Shown: piece after piece, positions 6,393 to 13,657 of the stretch
Numbering within the stretch: position 1 is the stretch's first letter
How the letters are laid out: the number at the start of each line of letters is the position of its first letter
Assembly: GCA_002332615.1 (NCBI GenBank)
Contig: DDAL01000021.1
Coordinates: 1-14,182 of the forward strand
Direction: 5' to 3'
Source: Sphingobacteriaceae bacterium UBA2059
GTDB lineage: Bacteria > Bacteroidota > Bacteroidia > Sphingobacteriales > Sphingobacteriaceae
DNA: 14,182 nucleotides
The notes under the pieces: model-generated
The model's database searches: none
What the model was told of the DNA's origin: nothing
What the model saw: only the letters and a program-made list of their open reading frames with translations
Made by a program: the position numbers and the translations under genes

Positions 6393-6400
6393 TAACTTTG
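6393..6400 (+). promoter_or_regulatory. -7 element for the outer-membrane protein gene
   Basis: TAACTTTG matches TAnnTTTG exactly, 19 bp before the ATG at 6420. The -33 box is not evident. It is divergent from the ABC-F promoter in a 111-bp gap. Confidence 0.4.
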
Positions 6401-6419
6401 ATACGCCACTTAGAAGTTC

Positions 6420-6920
6420 ATGAAAATTACGATTAAGATCACTTTTCTAGCTTTGTCTATCCTTACTTTCCTGAGCGGAAACGTTGCTGCACAAACTAAA
6501 GAGCCGCGAGCTCAAAACATATTTGTAGAACTCGGAGGACCGGGCTTACTTTTTTCGGCCAATTATGATACCCGCTTTACTCAAAAACGCGATGGTATAG
6601 GAGGACGTATTGGCGCAGGCTATGTAGCGGCCGACAACAATTCCTTATTTACCCTACCTCTGCAGGTAAACTATTTGCTGGGTGTTCATAATAAATATTT
6701 TGAAATTGGACTCGGCGCAACTTATATGGGAGCTCATGATGATGACAAGGAGGACTTTCTTTCTTTCGAAACTTCAAGCTTCATCGGGACTATGACCTTT
6801 GGTTATCGTTATCAGCCAGAAATCCGGGGATTCTCATTTCGTGCAAGTATCAATCCCGTCTTCAATAGGTCAAACTTCATACCTTATTTCGCCGGTATTA
6901 GTTTCGGCTATACATTTTAG
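6420..6920 (+). CDS. Small outer-membrane beta-barrel-like protein
   Basis: The 166-residue protein starts with a Sec signal peptide (charged MKITIK, hydrophobic core to about residue 19, likely cleavage after VAA at 24). The mature part alternates short amphipathic strands rich in glycine and aromatic residues, such as GGRIGAGYVA, YFEIGLGATYMG and MTFGYRY. It ends in phenylalanine (ISFGYTF), which is typical of barrel proteins recognised by the BAM machinery. At about 140 mature residues it would fit an 8-stranded OmpW/OmpA-like barrel. I do not recognise a named family. It stands alone on the plus strand, followed by relic DNA. Confidence 0.75.
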   Translation: MKITIKITFLALSILTFLSGNVAAQTKEPRAQNIFVELGGPGLLFSANYDTRFTQKRDGIGGRIGAGYVAADNNSLFTLPLQVNYLLGVHNKYFEIGLGATYMGAHDDDKEDFLSFETSSFIGTMTFGYRYQPEIRGFSFRASINPVFNRSNFIPYFAGISFGYTF

Positions 6921-6967
6921 CGCTGCCCTTCACCTTCCAAGATAGCTTGCCTAACTTGCTCACTTTT

Positions 6968-7094
6968 TGCTCTAAGTACACGCCTAAATTAGGCCCAATG
7001 AAAATAACTCAGGAAACCAGGGAGTATGCAGTGTAGCGAATGTTCAATGCTTCCGAAGAATTTATAAAGACGGCAGTAACCCGTACTTGAAACA
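6968..7094 (+). pseudogene. thiC: Decayed 3' end of thiC (phosphomethylpyrimidine synthase)
   Basis: From 6968 the frame reads CS then KYTPKLGP then MKITQETREYAV and a TAG at 7034. Intact ThiC ends in a CSMCGPKFCSMKITQ-REYA block that holds the Fe-S cluster cysteines. Here C, S, P, K and the whole MKITQE-REYA part remain, while the later cysteines are replaced. After the stop the same frame continues with ASEEFIKT, which fits the ThiC tail (SEEF-K-G), and a further frame change at about 7072 gives GSNPYLK. Just upstream, GCTCACTTT followed by one extra T would give the AHF that precedes CSMC. Stops, frameshifts and lost cluster ligands mark it as dead. ThiC is the thiamine pyrimidine-branch enzyme. 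The rest of the gene is absent. Confidence 0.6.
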
Positions 7095-7154
7095 GCCCCG
7101 ATATTGTGCAAGAATCACCTTATACAGCCGCTAAATAAAGTCAATCATTGTATA

Positions 7155-7189
7155 ATAAAAAGAAACAAGTACGCCCCACGGGGGCGCTT
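7155..7189 (-). terminator. Terminator of the 43-residue protein gene
   Basis: The stem CGCCCC/GGGGCG (7172-7177 with 7181-7186, loop ACG) starts 5 bp after the stop. On the minus strand it is followed by the T-rich TACTTGTTTCTTTTTATT. Confidence 0.7.
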
Positions 7190-7191
7190 AC

Positions 7192-7323
7192 TTATTTCTT
7201 TTTAACAGCTAAGTCAATATCTTTTGAATTAGTTTTTTTGCCTGCCTGATAGTCAGACTGTCCTTTTTTACCATCATTAGATGGCGCTTTCTTAATATTT
7301 TTACCACCCTTGTCTTTACTCAT
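7192..7323 (-). CDS. Small lysine-rich protein, 43 residues, unknown function
   Basis: The ATG at 7323 opens a 43-codon frame, MSKDKGGKNIKKAPSNDGKK at the N-terminus and DIDLAVKKK at the C-terminus. It is strongly basic and hydrophilic, without a signal peptide or membrane segment, and is likely disordered. A strong terminator directly behind the stop supports a real transcription unit. Short lysine-rich proteins of similar start (MSKDK, KN-KKAP) are, as far as I recall, scattered in Sphingobacteriaceae, but I cannot check this and know no function. Nucleic-acid binding would be a guess from charge alone. Confidence 0.65.
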   Translation of the reverse strand: MSKDKGGKNIKKAPSNDGKKGQSDYQAGKKTNSKDIDLAVKKK

Positions 7324-7433
7324 ATGTTGATATTTATTTGTTTACTGATTTATTGTTAGAATGTTCTTCCTTAGTTAAATAACGAACTTGTGCATTATGC
7401 AGACTAAATCTATAAAGACCAAAGGAATAAGAA

Positions 7434-7457
7434 AGGAGCCGACTTAAGATCGGTCCT
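7434..7457 (-). terminator. Hairpin, possible terminator of the 26-codon frame
   Basis: AGGACCGA pairs with TCGGCTCCT (one bulged G) around a 7-nt loop. On the minus strand it is followed by TTTCTTATTCCTTT and starts right behind the stop of the small frame at 7459-7539. The T-tract is imperfect. Confidence 0.35.
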
Positions 7458-7458
7458 A

Positions 7459-7539
7459 CTAAGTATTAAATTTAATAACGCTTAATAAACTTAATTGTTT
7501 CAAAAGTGGTTTAATGGTAATCGGCTTTTCATTAGTCAT
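7459..7539 (-). CDS. Possible small peptide gene, 26 codons
   Basis: The frame starts MTNEKPITIKPLLKQLSLLS and ends VIKFNT at a TAG. The peptide is basic, with a leucine-rich, helix-compatible centre and no obvious signal peptide. A hairpin with a T-rich tail follows 1 bp after the stop codon, as expected for a short transcription unit. I see no consensus promoter upstream and no similarity I recognise. An untranslated small RNA or chance is equally possible. Confidence 0.28.
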   Translation of the reverse strand: MTNEKPITIKPLLKQLSLLSVIKFNT

Positions 7540-7617
7540 CGTAAAATTGGAAGATACCGAGTGAAAATACCAATAATGCGCGTTCTGGCATCACATTAGC
7601 TGATTAATACTTTAATT

Positions 7618-9180
7618 ATGGAACACCTGAGCAGAAAAACATTCAAAAACGACTTTTTCAACACCTTTCCAGGCGATAGAAGCGGTGATCTCACTCCCAG
7701 GCAAACGCCGGGTGTGCTGTATAGCAACGCCCTCCCCAGCCCCGTAGAAAAGCCTGTTTTACTAGGATGGTCAGGAGAACTGGCCACCGAATTAGGAGTC
7801 AACAATCCCAACCAGGAAGACGTCCATCTATTAGGAGGTAACCTTATAACCCCATCCATGGCCCCTTATGCTGAATGTTATGCGGGCCATCAGTTTGGAA
7901 ACTGGGCCGGTCAGCTTGGAGACGGACGCGCAATAACACTAGGCGAATGGATAACACCCCAAGGACACACTTCACAGTTCCAACTTAAAGGTGCCGGACC
8001 CACAGCTTATTCCCGACGTGGAGATGGAAGAGCTGTACTGCGTTCTTCCATCCGCGAGTTTCTTATGAGCGAAGCCATGCATTATTTAGGCATACCAACC
8101 ACCCGTGCATTAAGCTTGGTAGCTACCGGCGATAGAGTACTAAGGGATATGTTCTATGACGGTAGACCTGCTTATGAAAAAGGAGCCATTGTGCTAAGGA
8201 CGGCTCCAAGCTTTCTGCGCTTCGGAAGTTTCGAACTCCTAGCCTCAAGAAATGACCTCTCTAACTTAAGCCATCTCGTAAACTGGACGATCGACAAGTA
8301 TTACCCTCACGTAGAAGGCCAAGGTGACGACAAGATACTTAAGTGGTTTGAAGAGGTAATTGATCGCACAGCCAGTATGGTGGTCCACTGGCAACGGGTT
8401 GGTTTTGTCCATGGAGTAATGAATACGGACAATATGTCTATTCTTGGGCTAACAATTGATTACGGGCCATTTTCGTTTCTCGACAATTACGATCCTTCTT
8501 TCACTCCTAACACTACAGACTTGCCGGGAAGAAGATATGCATTTGGCCAGCAGGCTAATATTGCCTACTGGAACTTGAGTTGCCTTGCAAATGCTATTGC
8601 ACCTCTCTTTAAGGACACATCGCAACTTGAGGCTACCCTTAAATTATACGAAGATTACTACTGGAGCAGATATTACAACATGATGGGAGATAAACTTGGT
8701 ATAGATACAGTCCATACTAAGGATGTGAAACTTATACAAAATTTTGAAGAGGTATTGACTCTTATTCAACCAGATATGACTATCTTTTATCAATTGTTAG
8801 CAGAAGTACCCTCGAAAGAGATGAGCCTTGCACATGTTTCTGATCACTTCATCACCGCTTTTTATACGGAGCCAATACCAGATCAGCTTCACATGCTTTA
8901 TCAATTGATCCAAGACTATCTGAAGCGACTTGACACCAATAAGTGCACAAGAGAAGAATCCCTTTTGAAAATGGAAAAAAGCAACCCACGTTTGATACTT
9001 AGAAACTACCTGTTAAGCATGGCAATCGAAGAAATGGAAAAAGGCGAGAACGGCCTGTTTAAAAAGCTGCAACTTGCAATCAAAGATCCTTATTCAGCAA
9101 ACTCCGATGAGTTTTTTCAAAAACGCCCAGACTGGGCAACATCAAGGGCAGGCTGCTCCATGCTGTCATGCAGCTCTTAA
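7618..9180 (+). CDS. selO: Protein adenylyltransferase SelO (YdiU/UPF0061 family)
   Basis: SelO is a pseudokinase-fold enzyme that transfers AMP from ATP to Ser, Thr or Tyr of target proteins and is linked to the redox state of the cell. The protein has 520 residues, full length for the family. Family blocks in order: GHQFGNWAGQLGDGRA (90-105), QLKGAGPTAYSRRGDGRAVL (122-141), REFLMSEAMHYLGIPTTRAL (146-165) and GFVHGVMNTDNMSI (262-275), where D271 and N272 match the catalytic/metal site. D281 is in TIDYGPFSFLD. K124 and R138 would bind the ATP phosphates. The C-terminus ends CSMLSCSS with C518 at the position of selenocysteine in animal SelO, so the redox-active tail is kept. The ATG at 7618 has no strong ribosome site, as usual in this phylum. 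It is a single-gene unit on the plus strand. Confidence 0.95.
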   Translation: MEHLSRKTFKNDFFNTFPGDRSGDLTPRQTPGVLYSNALPSPVEKPVLLGWSGELATELGVNNPNQEDVHLLGGNLITPSMAPYAECYAGHQFGNWAGQLGDGRAITLGEWITPQGHTSQFQLKGAGPTAYSRRGDGRAVLRSSIREFLMSEAMHYLGIPTTRALSLVATGDRVLRDMFYDGRPAYEKGAIVLRTAPSFLRFGSFELLASRNDLSNLSHLVNWTIDKYYPHVEGQGDDKILKWFEEVIDRTASMVVHWQRVGFVHGVMNTDNMSILGLTIDYGPFSFLDNYDPSFTPNTTDLPGRRYAFGQQANIAYWNLSCLANAIAPLFKDTSQLEATLKLYEDYYWSRYYNMMGDKLGIDTVHTKDVKLIQNFEEVLTLIQPDMTIFYQLLAEVPSKEMSLAHVSDHFITAFYTEPIPDQLHMLYQLIQDYLKRLDTNKCTREESLLKMEKSNPRLILRNYLLSMAIEEMEKGENGLFKKLQLAIKDPYSANSDEFFQKRPDWATSRAGCSMLSCSS

Positions 9181-9490
9181 GTTAAAGCACAAAAAGTCTT
9201 ATTGTAACCGAAACACCAAAAAAGAATGCATACGTCCTTTCACGTTACTGCATTTTACTTAACATACATGCGTTTAAATTCTATAACCCCGGTTTTTGAC
9301 ATTTATTCAATATAAAACTAATACTCTTACTAAGTGGCTTTTATATTTTAAAAATTGGATTATATTTGCTGCAACACCTTTATTTTGTTTGAATGTATAT
9401 CGAGCACTTTAATACTTTATACCTTGAACTGATCGGTCTGCATTGGCTACGATCCTGACAAATTCGAACTTTAACCTTAATTCTAAATAT
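9181..9490. other. Intergenic stretch between selO and the sugar transporter
   Basis: AT-rich, with no gene and no clear terminator for selO. It holds a candidate -7 element at 9361-9368 and the untranslated leader of the transporter gene. I see no repeats or structured RNA. Confidence 0.5.
9361..9368 (+). promoter_or_regulatory. -7 element for the sugar transporter gene
   Basis: TATATTTG matches TAnnTTTG exactly. A TTT (9339-9341) stands 19 bp upstream in place of TTG. This would give a leader of about 115 nt before the ATG at 9491. Confidence 0.38.
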
Positions 9491-10813
9491 ATGTTACAAC
9501 AGCAAAAGCAAGTTAACTACATGGCGCCCTTTATTACATTAGTAATATTGTTCTTCTTTGTAGGATTTCTGACGACAGCAAACGGCCAGTTTCAAGGCCC
9601 TTTAAAAGCTGCATTTTTAAGCGGAGCAGGTGATTTAAAAAACACCTTTGCAACCTTGATATCATTTTCCTGGTTTTTGGCCTACCCTCTTACCGGCGGT
9701 ATAGGCGCATCCTGGGTAGACAAATACGGCTACAAGCGAACACTAATCCAGGCCCTGCTTGTTATGATCGTAGGTCTTGGCATTTTTTGGGCATCTTCAT
9801 GGTATACTGTTAAGTTTCCTGAATCTGCCGTGCAGTTATCTTCAGCAAGAATTCCGGTAGGATACTTTATCTTTTTGCTTGGTTCATTTGTGGTAGGTTC
9901 TGCTGCTACAATTCTTCAGGTTGTAATCAACCCTTATTTAACGGCTTGCGACGTAAAGAACACACAACCGGTTCAACGTTTAAATATCGGCGGGTCTTCA
10001 AACTCTATTGGTACAACTGTAGCTCCTTTCTTTGTAACCGGAATCGTGTTTGGCGGTCTGGCAATGGAAGACGTTCAGATTAACCAGTTACAGGTTCCCT
10101 TCCTGGCTTTAATGGCAATTATAGGTTTGGTTACTTTTATCCTTTCAAGACTTTCATTGCCAGACATTCAGGGAACAAGAGCCGAAACAGGTACTAAACT
10201 TGAGAAAAGCGTTTGGTCATTCAGCCACCTTAAACTTGGTGTAGTCGCTATTTTCGTTTATGTGGGTGTAGAAGTTTGTATAGGTGCTAATATAAACCTA
10301 TATGCTCTTGAGCTACAGGCAACAGGAAAGAATTTTTCATTCTTCGGAATGAACTTCCTTACCATCTTTGGGATTAACTTTTCGATACCTGCGCTCATGG
10401 CAACATTATACTGGGGAGGAATGCTTGTTGGCCGTTTAGTATCCAGCTCACTGAGCGAAATATCACCTCGCATCCAGCTCACAGTAACAGCTGTTCTTGC
10501 TACTCTAAGTACAGTGCTTGCTATTGCTGTTAATAATCCATGGTTGTTGGTTGGCGTTGGCTTATTTCACTCAGTAATGTGGGGAGCTATCTTCACAATG
10601 GCCGTTGATAAGCTTGGAAAATACACTTCTGTAGCTTCCGGAGCGCTTATGATAGGAGTTCTGGGAGGTGCTATACTTCCTCTGTTTCAGGGTATCCTTT
10701 CTGATGCAATGAATGGAGCCTGGAGATATACCTGGTTAATTGTTGTCTTAGGAGAGCTTTATATCTTATACTACGCCTTAGTTGGATCCAGAATCAAACA
10801 AGCTGCAGAGTAA
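9491..10813 (+). CDS. Sugar MFS transporter, FucP/GluP-like
   Basis: This is an inner-membrane major-facilitator carrier of about 440 residues with around 12 hydrophobic segments, for uptake of a hexose or related sugar. I start it at the ATG at 9491 (MLQQQKQVNYMAP), because the frame upstream has only a TTG at 9443 and a polar, unconserved extension. Family marks are the first helix FFFVGFLTTANGQFQGPLK, the NPYL motif in helix 4 (QVVINPYLTA), and LNIGGSSNSIGTTVAPFF after it. Compared by eye with E. coli FucP, the acidic residues used for proton coupling (D46 and E135 there) seem to be replaced by neutral ones here, so coupling or substrate may differ. No sugar-catabolic gene is adjacent. It is closed by a very strong terminator. 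Confidence 0.88.
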   Translation: MLQQQKQVNYMAPFITLVILFFFVGFLTTANGQFQGPLKAAFLSGAGDLKNTFATLISFSWFLAYPLTGGIGASWVDKYGYKRTLIQALLVMIVGLGIFWASSWYTVKFPESAVQLSSARIPVGYFIFLLGSFVVGSAATILQVVINPYLTACDVKNTQPVQRLNIGGSSNSIGTTVAPFFVTGIVFGGLAMEDVQINQLQVPFLALMAIIGLVTFILSRLSLPDIQGTRAETGTKLEKSVWSFSHLKLGVVAIFVYVGVEVCIGANINLYALELQATGKNFSFFGMNFLTIFGINFSIPALMATLYWGGMLVGRLVSSSLSEISPRIQLTVTAVLATLSTVLAIAVNNPWLLVGVGLFHSVMWGAIFTMAVDKLGKYTSVASGALMIGVLGGAILPLFQGILSDAMNGAWRYTWLIVVLGELYILYYALVGSRIKQAAE

Positions 10814-10819
10814 CGTCTG

Positions 10820-10876
10820 TTAAGGCATAAAAAAAGAGAGACTCTTAGGAAGAGCCTCTCTTTTTTTATGCCTTAA
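10820..10876 (+). terminator. Long terminator hairpin after the sugar transporter
   Basis: A 57-nt inverted repeat begins 6 bp after the stop. The arms at 10820-10840 and 10856-10876 are 21-bp perfect complements including GAGAG/CTCTC and an A7/T7 block. Inside, CTCTT/AAGAG adds 5 bp around loop AGG. The T7 gives the terminator tract, and the A7 on the other arm makes it able to work in both directions. Confidence 0.85.
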
Positions 10877-11246
10877 ACAAAACACATTCAAGCTCCGGGC
10901 GACCTGTTTATGCTTACCCAAACCGCTATCTCGTTGGTTTTATTAACAGACATCACTGAAAGGTTACGTCATTTATACTGTAAGCCAAACCTTCTGTTGC
11001 CTCAGTTTTTGAAATGTGAATGGCGTTCAAAGATGCAACCACACCACCCCGGCTCGCTTATAACCTGAAAACATTGTCTGCCTAACAGCACCTGTCGGTA
11101 AGAATCTAACAAGTTCGCAATAATAGGCACTAAGCTAAATTCAAGCAAAAGAGCCAATACTCCAATATATAAAGCCTTTCCGTACAATAAAAAAGCCGCC
11201 ACATACTTAGTCTGCAACGGCCCGAAAGCTTTAAAGAGAGCTGTTG
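10877..11246. other. Likely decayed coding DNA behind the SGNH gene
   Basis: Two minus-strand readings stand out. One (11217-11002, 71 codons from a TTG) starts with a hydrophobic, membrane-like stretch (KALYIGVLALLLEFSLVPII) and then turns protein-unlike. A second reading in another frame (11057-10953, 34 codons, no start) contains SLNAIHISKTEATEGLAYSI and looks protein-like. The frames overlap near 11002-11057 and may be parts of one frameshifted gene. I recognise neither. A small membrane protein translated from 11217, 29 bp behind the SGNH gene, cannot be excluded. Confidence 0.3.
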
Positions 11247-12206
11247 TTATTTTCGTTTTTTATCCTCCCTGGCTCCCGTTTTAACTACTCTATACGTAAC
11301 CGACTTCATTCTTGAAGCAAAGGGTTCAGACACCTGAGCTGGCTTAAAAGCAACTTTCTCAGGCGACTCATTAAACAGAAAAGTATACCATGTCAATCCC
11401 CCCAGGTATTCCCCGGCAACGCCGGCATGGTGCGAATCAAATTCCAGCTTTTTATTATTATTCCAGAAATACCCTACATGAAGAGAGTTCTTCTGATCAG
11501 GAAGCTCAGGATACACCGGCTTAGCATAATTAAAGCTCATATCCTTTTTAAACATAAACTCCGCATCCTGACTTAATGCACGAAAAGCGTCTCCTACCGG
11601 AATCACCCTTACTCCCAGTTGCCTTGCAGTATGTCTGTAAGCAGCTCTGGACTTAAAGTACATCTCATCCTCACTGGAGCCTATCTTACCATTTTCAAGT
11701 TGTCCAAATTGGGTATCATCTCCGCGATAAGCCCAGGTCTGATGCATTACAACCTCCGCGTCGGGTTGTATAGATTTCACATACTTGTATAAATTGGTCG
11801 CAAAAGGCTGATAAGTAGCAACATTGCTTGAAATAAGCGAATACTGCTGAATAACAACAAAATCCCATTTACCTTCACTCAGTAAAGCCTTAAGCGACTT
11901 GCCGTGATAAGGCCGCCCCTCGGCGCTGCCAGGATCTGCTTCAGCCGCCTTCGCATGGTTCCAGTGCCTTTCAAGTGAGCAGCCGCCAAGCTCAGCACGG
12001 CCAATTTCAAGCTTTTTACCTGCCGATTCAGCAATCTGAGGCAGGTACTTTGTGGCATTTGCAGAAAAGCTATTGCCAATTACAAACACCCTTAGCGGCT
12101 CATTTTTGTCTTTGTGGGCACTATCAAATAATTTGGATGAGCAGCCCGAAAAACAGAACAGCACCAGAGAGAGGATCAGAAAGAGAAATTTATTCGATTG
12201 TTTCAT
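11247..12206 (-). CDS. SGNH-hydrolase-fold lipoprotein (DUF4886)
   Basis: The 319-residue protein has a lipoprotein signal (hydrophobic core, lipobox FSGC, C22), so it is anchored in the envelope. The SGNH blocks are: I, VIGNSFS with the candidate nucleophile S46; II, ELGGCSLERHW (G74/G75); III, WDFVVIQQYS (about 114-123); V, FDSHHAG with D257 and H260 spaced as D-x-x-H. This fits the DUF4886 subgroup, whose members are esterase-like proteins often found near polysaccharide-degrading genes. Removal of acyl groups from carbohydrate is the likely activity but is inference. It is a single gene whose candidate promoter overlaps the dinB stop codon. Neither neighbour is a glycoside enzyme. Confidence 0.85.
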   Translation of the reverse strand: MKQSNKFLFLILSLVLFCFSGCSSKLFDSAHKDKNEPLRVFVIGNSFSANATKYLPQIAESAGKKLEIGRAELGGCSLERHWNHAKAAEADPGSAEGRPYHGKSLKALLSEGKWDFVVIQQYSLISSNVATYQPFATNLYKYVKSIQPDAEVVMHQTWAYRGDDTQFGQLENGKIGSSEDEMYFKSRAAYRHTARQLGVRVIPVGDAFRALSQDAEFMFKKDMSFNYAKPVYPELPDQKNSLHVGYFWNNNKKLEFDSHHAGVAGEYLGGLTWYTFLFNESPEKVAFKPAQVSEPFASRMKSVTYRVVKTGAREDKKRK

Positions 12207-12281
12207 ATTATTTTTCCTTATTTATTCTTTTTAACAGTATCAAATTCTTTTTGCAATAGACTTTCATAGGAAGGCTCTTAT

Positions 12282-12289
12282 CAAATTTA
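12282..12289 (-). promoter_or_regulatory. -7 element of the SGNH lipoprotein gene, overlapping the dinB stop
   Basis: TAAATTTG on the minus strand matches TAnnTTTG exactly, and its first three bases are the dinB stop codon. It is 75 bp before the SGNH start. The -33 box is weak (TTA about 21 bp upstream). Confidence 0.35.
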
Positions 12290-13450
12290 CAACTTAGATG
12301 GTGATTGTGATAAGAAACGCCCGATAGCTCCCATCCCAAATTTGTCGCGAATAGTATCCAGCGCTTTGTATAATTCTTTTTTCCTATCTAAGTCACTAAA
12401 AAGGTCGCCTTGCAGGTTTTGGCACAGAAAATCACTTACTCTAACTCCCAGAAGTCTCACTGCAGATCTTTTATCATATGCTGTGTCAAAGAGCCGTTTC
12501 ACCGCATTAATGATTTGGTCGTCTGAAGCTGTAGGCTCAATTTTAATCTGCCGGGTAAGCGTACCGAAATCCGAGTATCTTATCTTAACTGAAATACAAG
12601 TACAGAGCTTACCTTTTTTTCTTAGCAGGAAAGCTACTTTTTCACTCATGATTATGAGTTCATTTTTCATAAGTAACTCATCTGTGGTATCTTGTTCAAA
12701 GGTTTCTTCCTTACTTATGCTTTTTTGGTCATGTACCGGCATCACCGGAGAATCGTCTTCTCCCTTTGCCCTGCTGACTAAATCGCAGGCATAGTCGCCC
12801 AGCCTGTTTGTCAAATGCTTTACAGGTACTAATGACAAATCGCCTAATGTCACTACTCCAAGCTGATGGAGTATTTGAGCCGTTTTTTTGCCTATCCCAG
12901 GCATTTTCTCTATTGGCAGGGGTCTGAGATAATCTCTTTCGGAGCCGTGCGGTATTACAATGGCGCCATCAGGTTTCACCTCATTGGTAGCAATTTTAGT
13001 AATCAGTTTGTTAGAGCCAAGAGCATACGAGATCGGCAAACCCAGCTCAACTATTACTTTTTGCTTTAAGTGAGCCGCAAGTTTTTCACTACCAAAATAC
13101 CGGTCCATCCCGCTTACGTCTGCATAAAACTCATCTATACTTGCTTTCTCCAAAACAGGTACTTCCTTGCAAAGCATATCCGTCACTAACTTTGAATAAT
13201 GGCTATAAGACCGATGGCAACCTTTTATAACGATTGCCTGAGGGCAGAGCTGCAAAGCTTTCTTCATAGGCATAGCACTATGAATACCGAAAGCTCTCGT
13301 TTCGTAACTGCAAGCTGCTACAACGCCTCTGCCTTCAGAACCGCCGACAATTAACGGTGCTTTTTCCAAAGCTGGATTTTTAAGTCTTTCTACGCTTACA
13401 AAAAAGCTGTCCAGATCGAAGTGAATAATTTGCCTTGCAGAAGCATTCAT
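12287..13450 (-). CDS. dinB: DNA polymerase IV (Y-family)
   Basis: This is an error-prone translesion DNA polymerase of 387 residues. Palm/fingers (about 8-170): HFDLDSFFVSVE supplies metal ligand D12 and the steric-gate phenylalanine F17, and SIDEFYADVSG supplies D106 and E107. The helix-hairpin-helix thumb contains MPGIGKKTAQIL (183-194). A little-finger domain follows (about 245-345). QGDLF (347-351) is a sliding-clamp binding motif, followed by about 36 further residues (DRKKELYKALDTIRDKFG), so the motif is not at the extreme C-terminus as in E. coli. The start at 13450 places the first catalytic block at the usual distance. I see no LexA box in the 207-bp divergent gap before scdA that I could defend. 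Confidence 0.95.
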   Translation of the reverse strand: MNASARQIIHFDLDSFFVSVERLKNPALEKAPLIVGGSEGRGVVAACSYETRAFGIHSAMPMKKALQLCPQAIVIKGCHRSYSHYSKLVTDMLCKEVPVLEKASIDEFYADVSGMDRYFGSEKLAAHLKQKVIVELGLPISYALGSNKLITKIATNEVKPDGAIVIPHGSERDYLRPLPIEKMPGIGKKTAQILHQLGVVTLGDLSLVPVKHLTNRLGDYACDLVSRAKGEDDSPVMPVHDQKSISKEETFEQDTTDELLMKNELIIMSEKVAFLLRKKGKLCTCISVKIRYSDFGTLTRQIKIEPTASDDQIINAVKRLFDTAYDKRSAVRLLGVRVSDFLCQNLQGDLFSDLDRKKELYKALDTIRDKFGMGAIGRFLSQSPSKL

Positions 13451-13631
13451 TAATGCTAATATACCTGTAAAGTATCGATTTTAAAATAAGAGCATTGCGT
13501 TTGATGCAGCTTGCTGCAATCATCCTTTCCAAAAAAAATAAAGAAACATCCCCACTTGATTCTCTTCCACCATCATTGAACATTTTTTTGTCATAAGCCC
13601 AGAAGCAGAGCGTTCTTTGGCTAATAAAAGA

Positions 13632-13639
13632 TATTTTTG
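13632..13639 (+). promoter_or_regulatory. -7 element for the scdA-like gene
   Basis: TATTTTTG matches TAnnTTTG exactly, 18 bp before the ATG. No TTG stands at the right distance, so the promoter may need an activator. Confidence 0.4.
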
Positions 13640-13657
13640 TCTTTATATATAAAGCAT

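Noticed and set aside
7604..7614. TTAATACTTTA upstream of selO, also found at 9409-9419 upstream of the sugar transporter, as a shared promoter or operator.
   Set aside because: At selO it lies only a few bases before the start codon, too close for a -7 element, and an AT-rich 11-mer can recur by chance.
9074..9262. A 62-codon plus-strand frame overlapping the end of selO.
   Set aside because: Out of frame with a well-conserved gene over most of its length and without any recognisable feature; a shadow frame.
10981..11220. A structured regulatory RNA or riboswitch in the gap after the sugar transporter.
   Set aside because: No recognisable conserved core, no plus-strand gene follows, and the DNA reads better as decayed coding sequence on the minus strand.
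13504..13517. Palindrome TGCAGCTTGCTGCA in the dinB-scdA gap as a LexA or NO-regulator operator.
   Set aside because: It does not match any operator I can name for these regulators in Bacteroidota, and there is only one copy.
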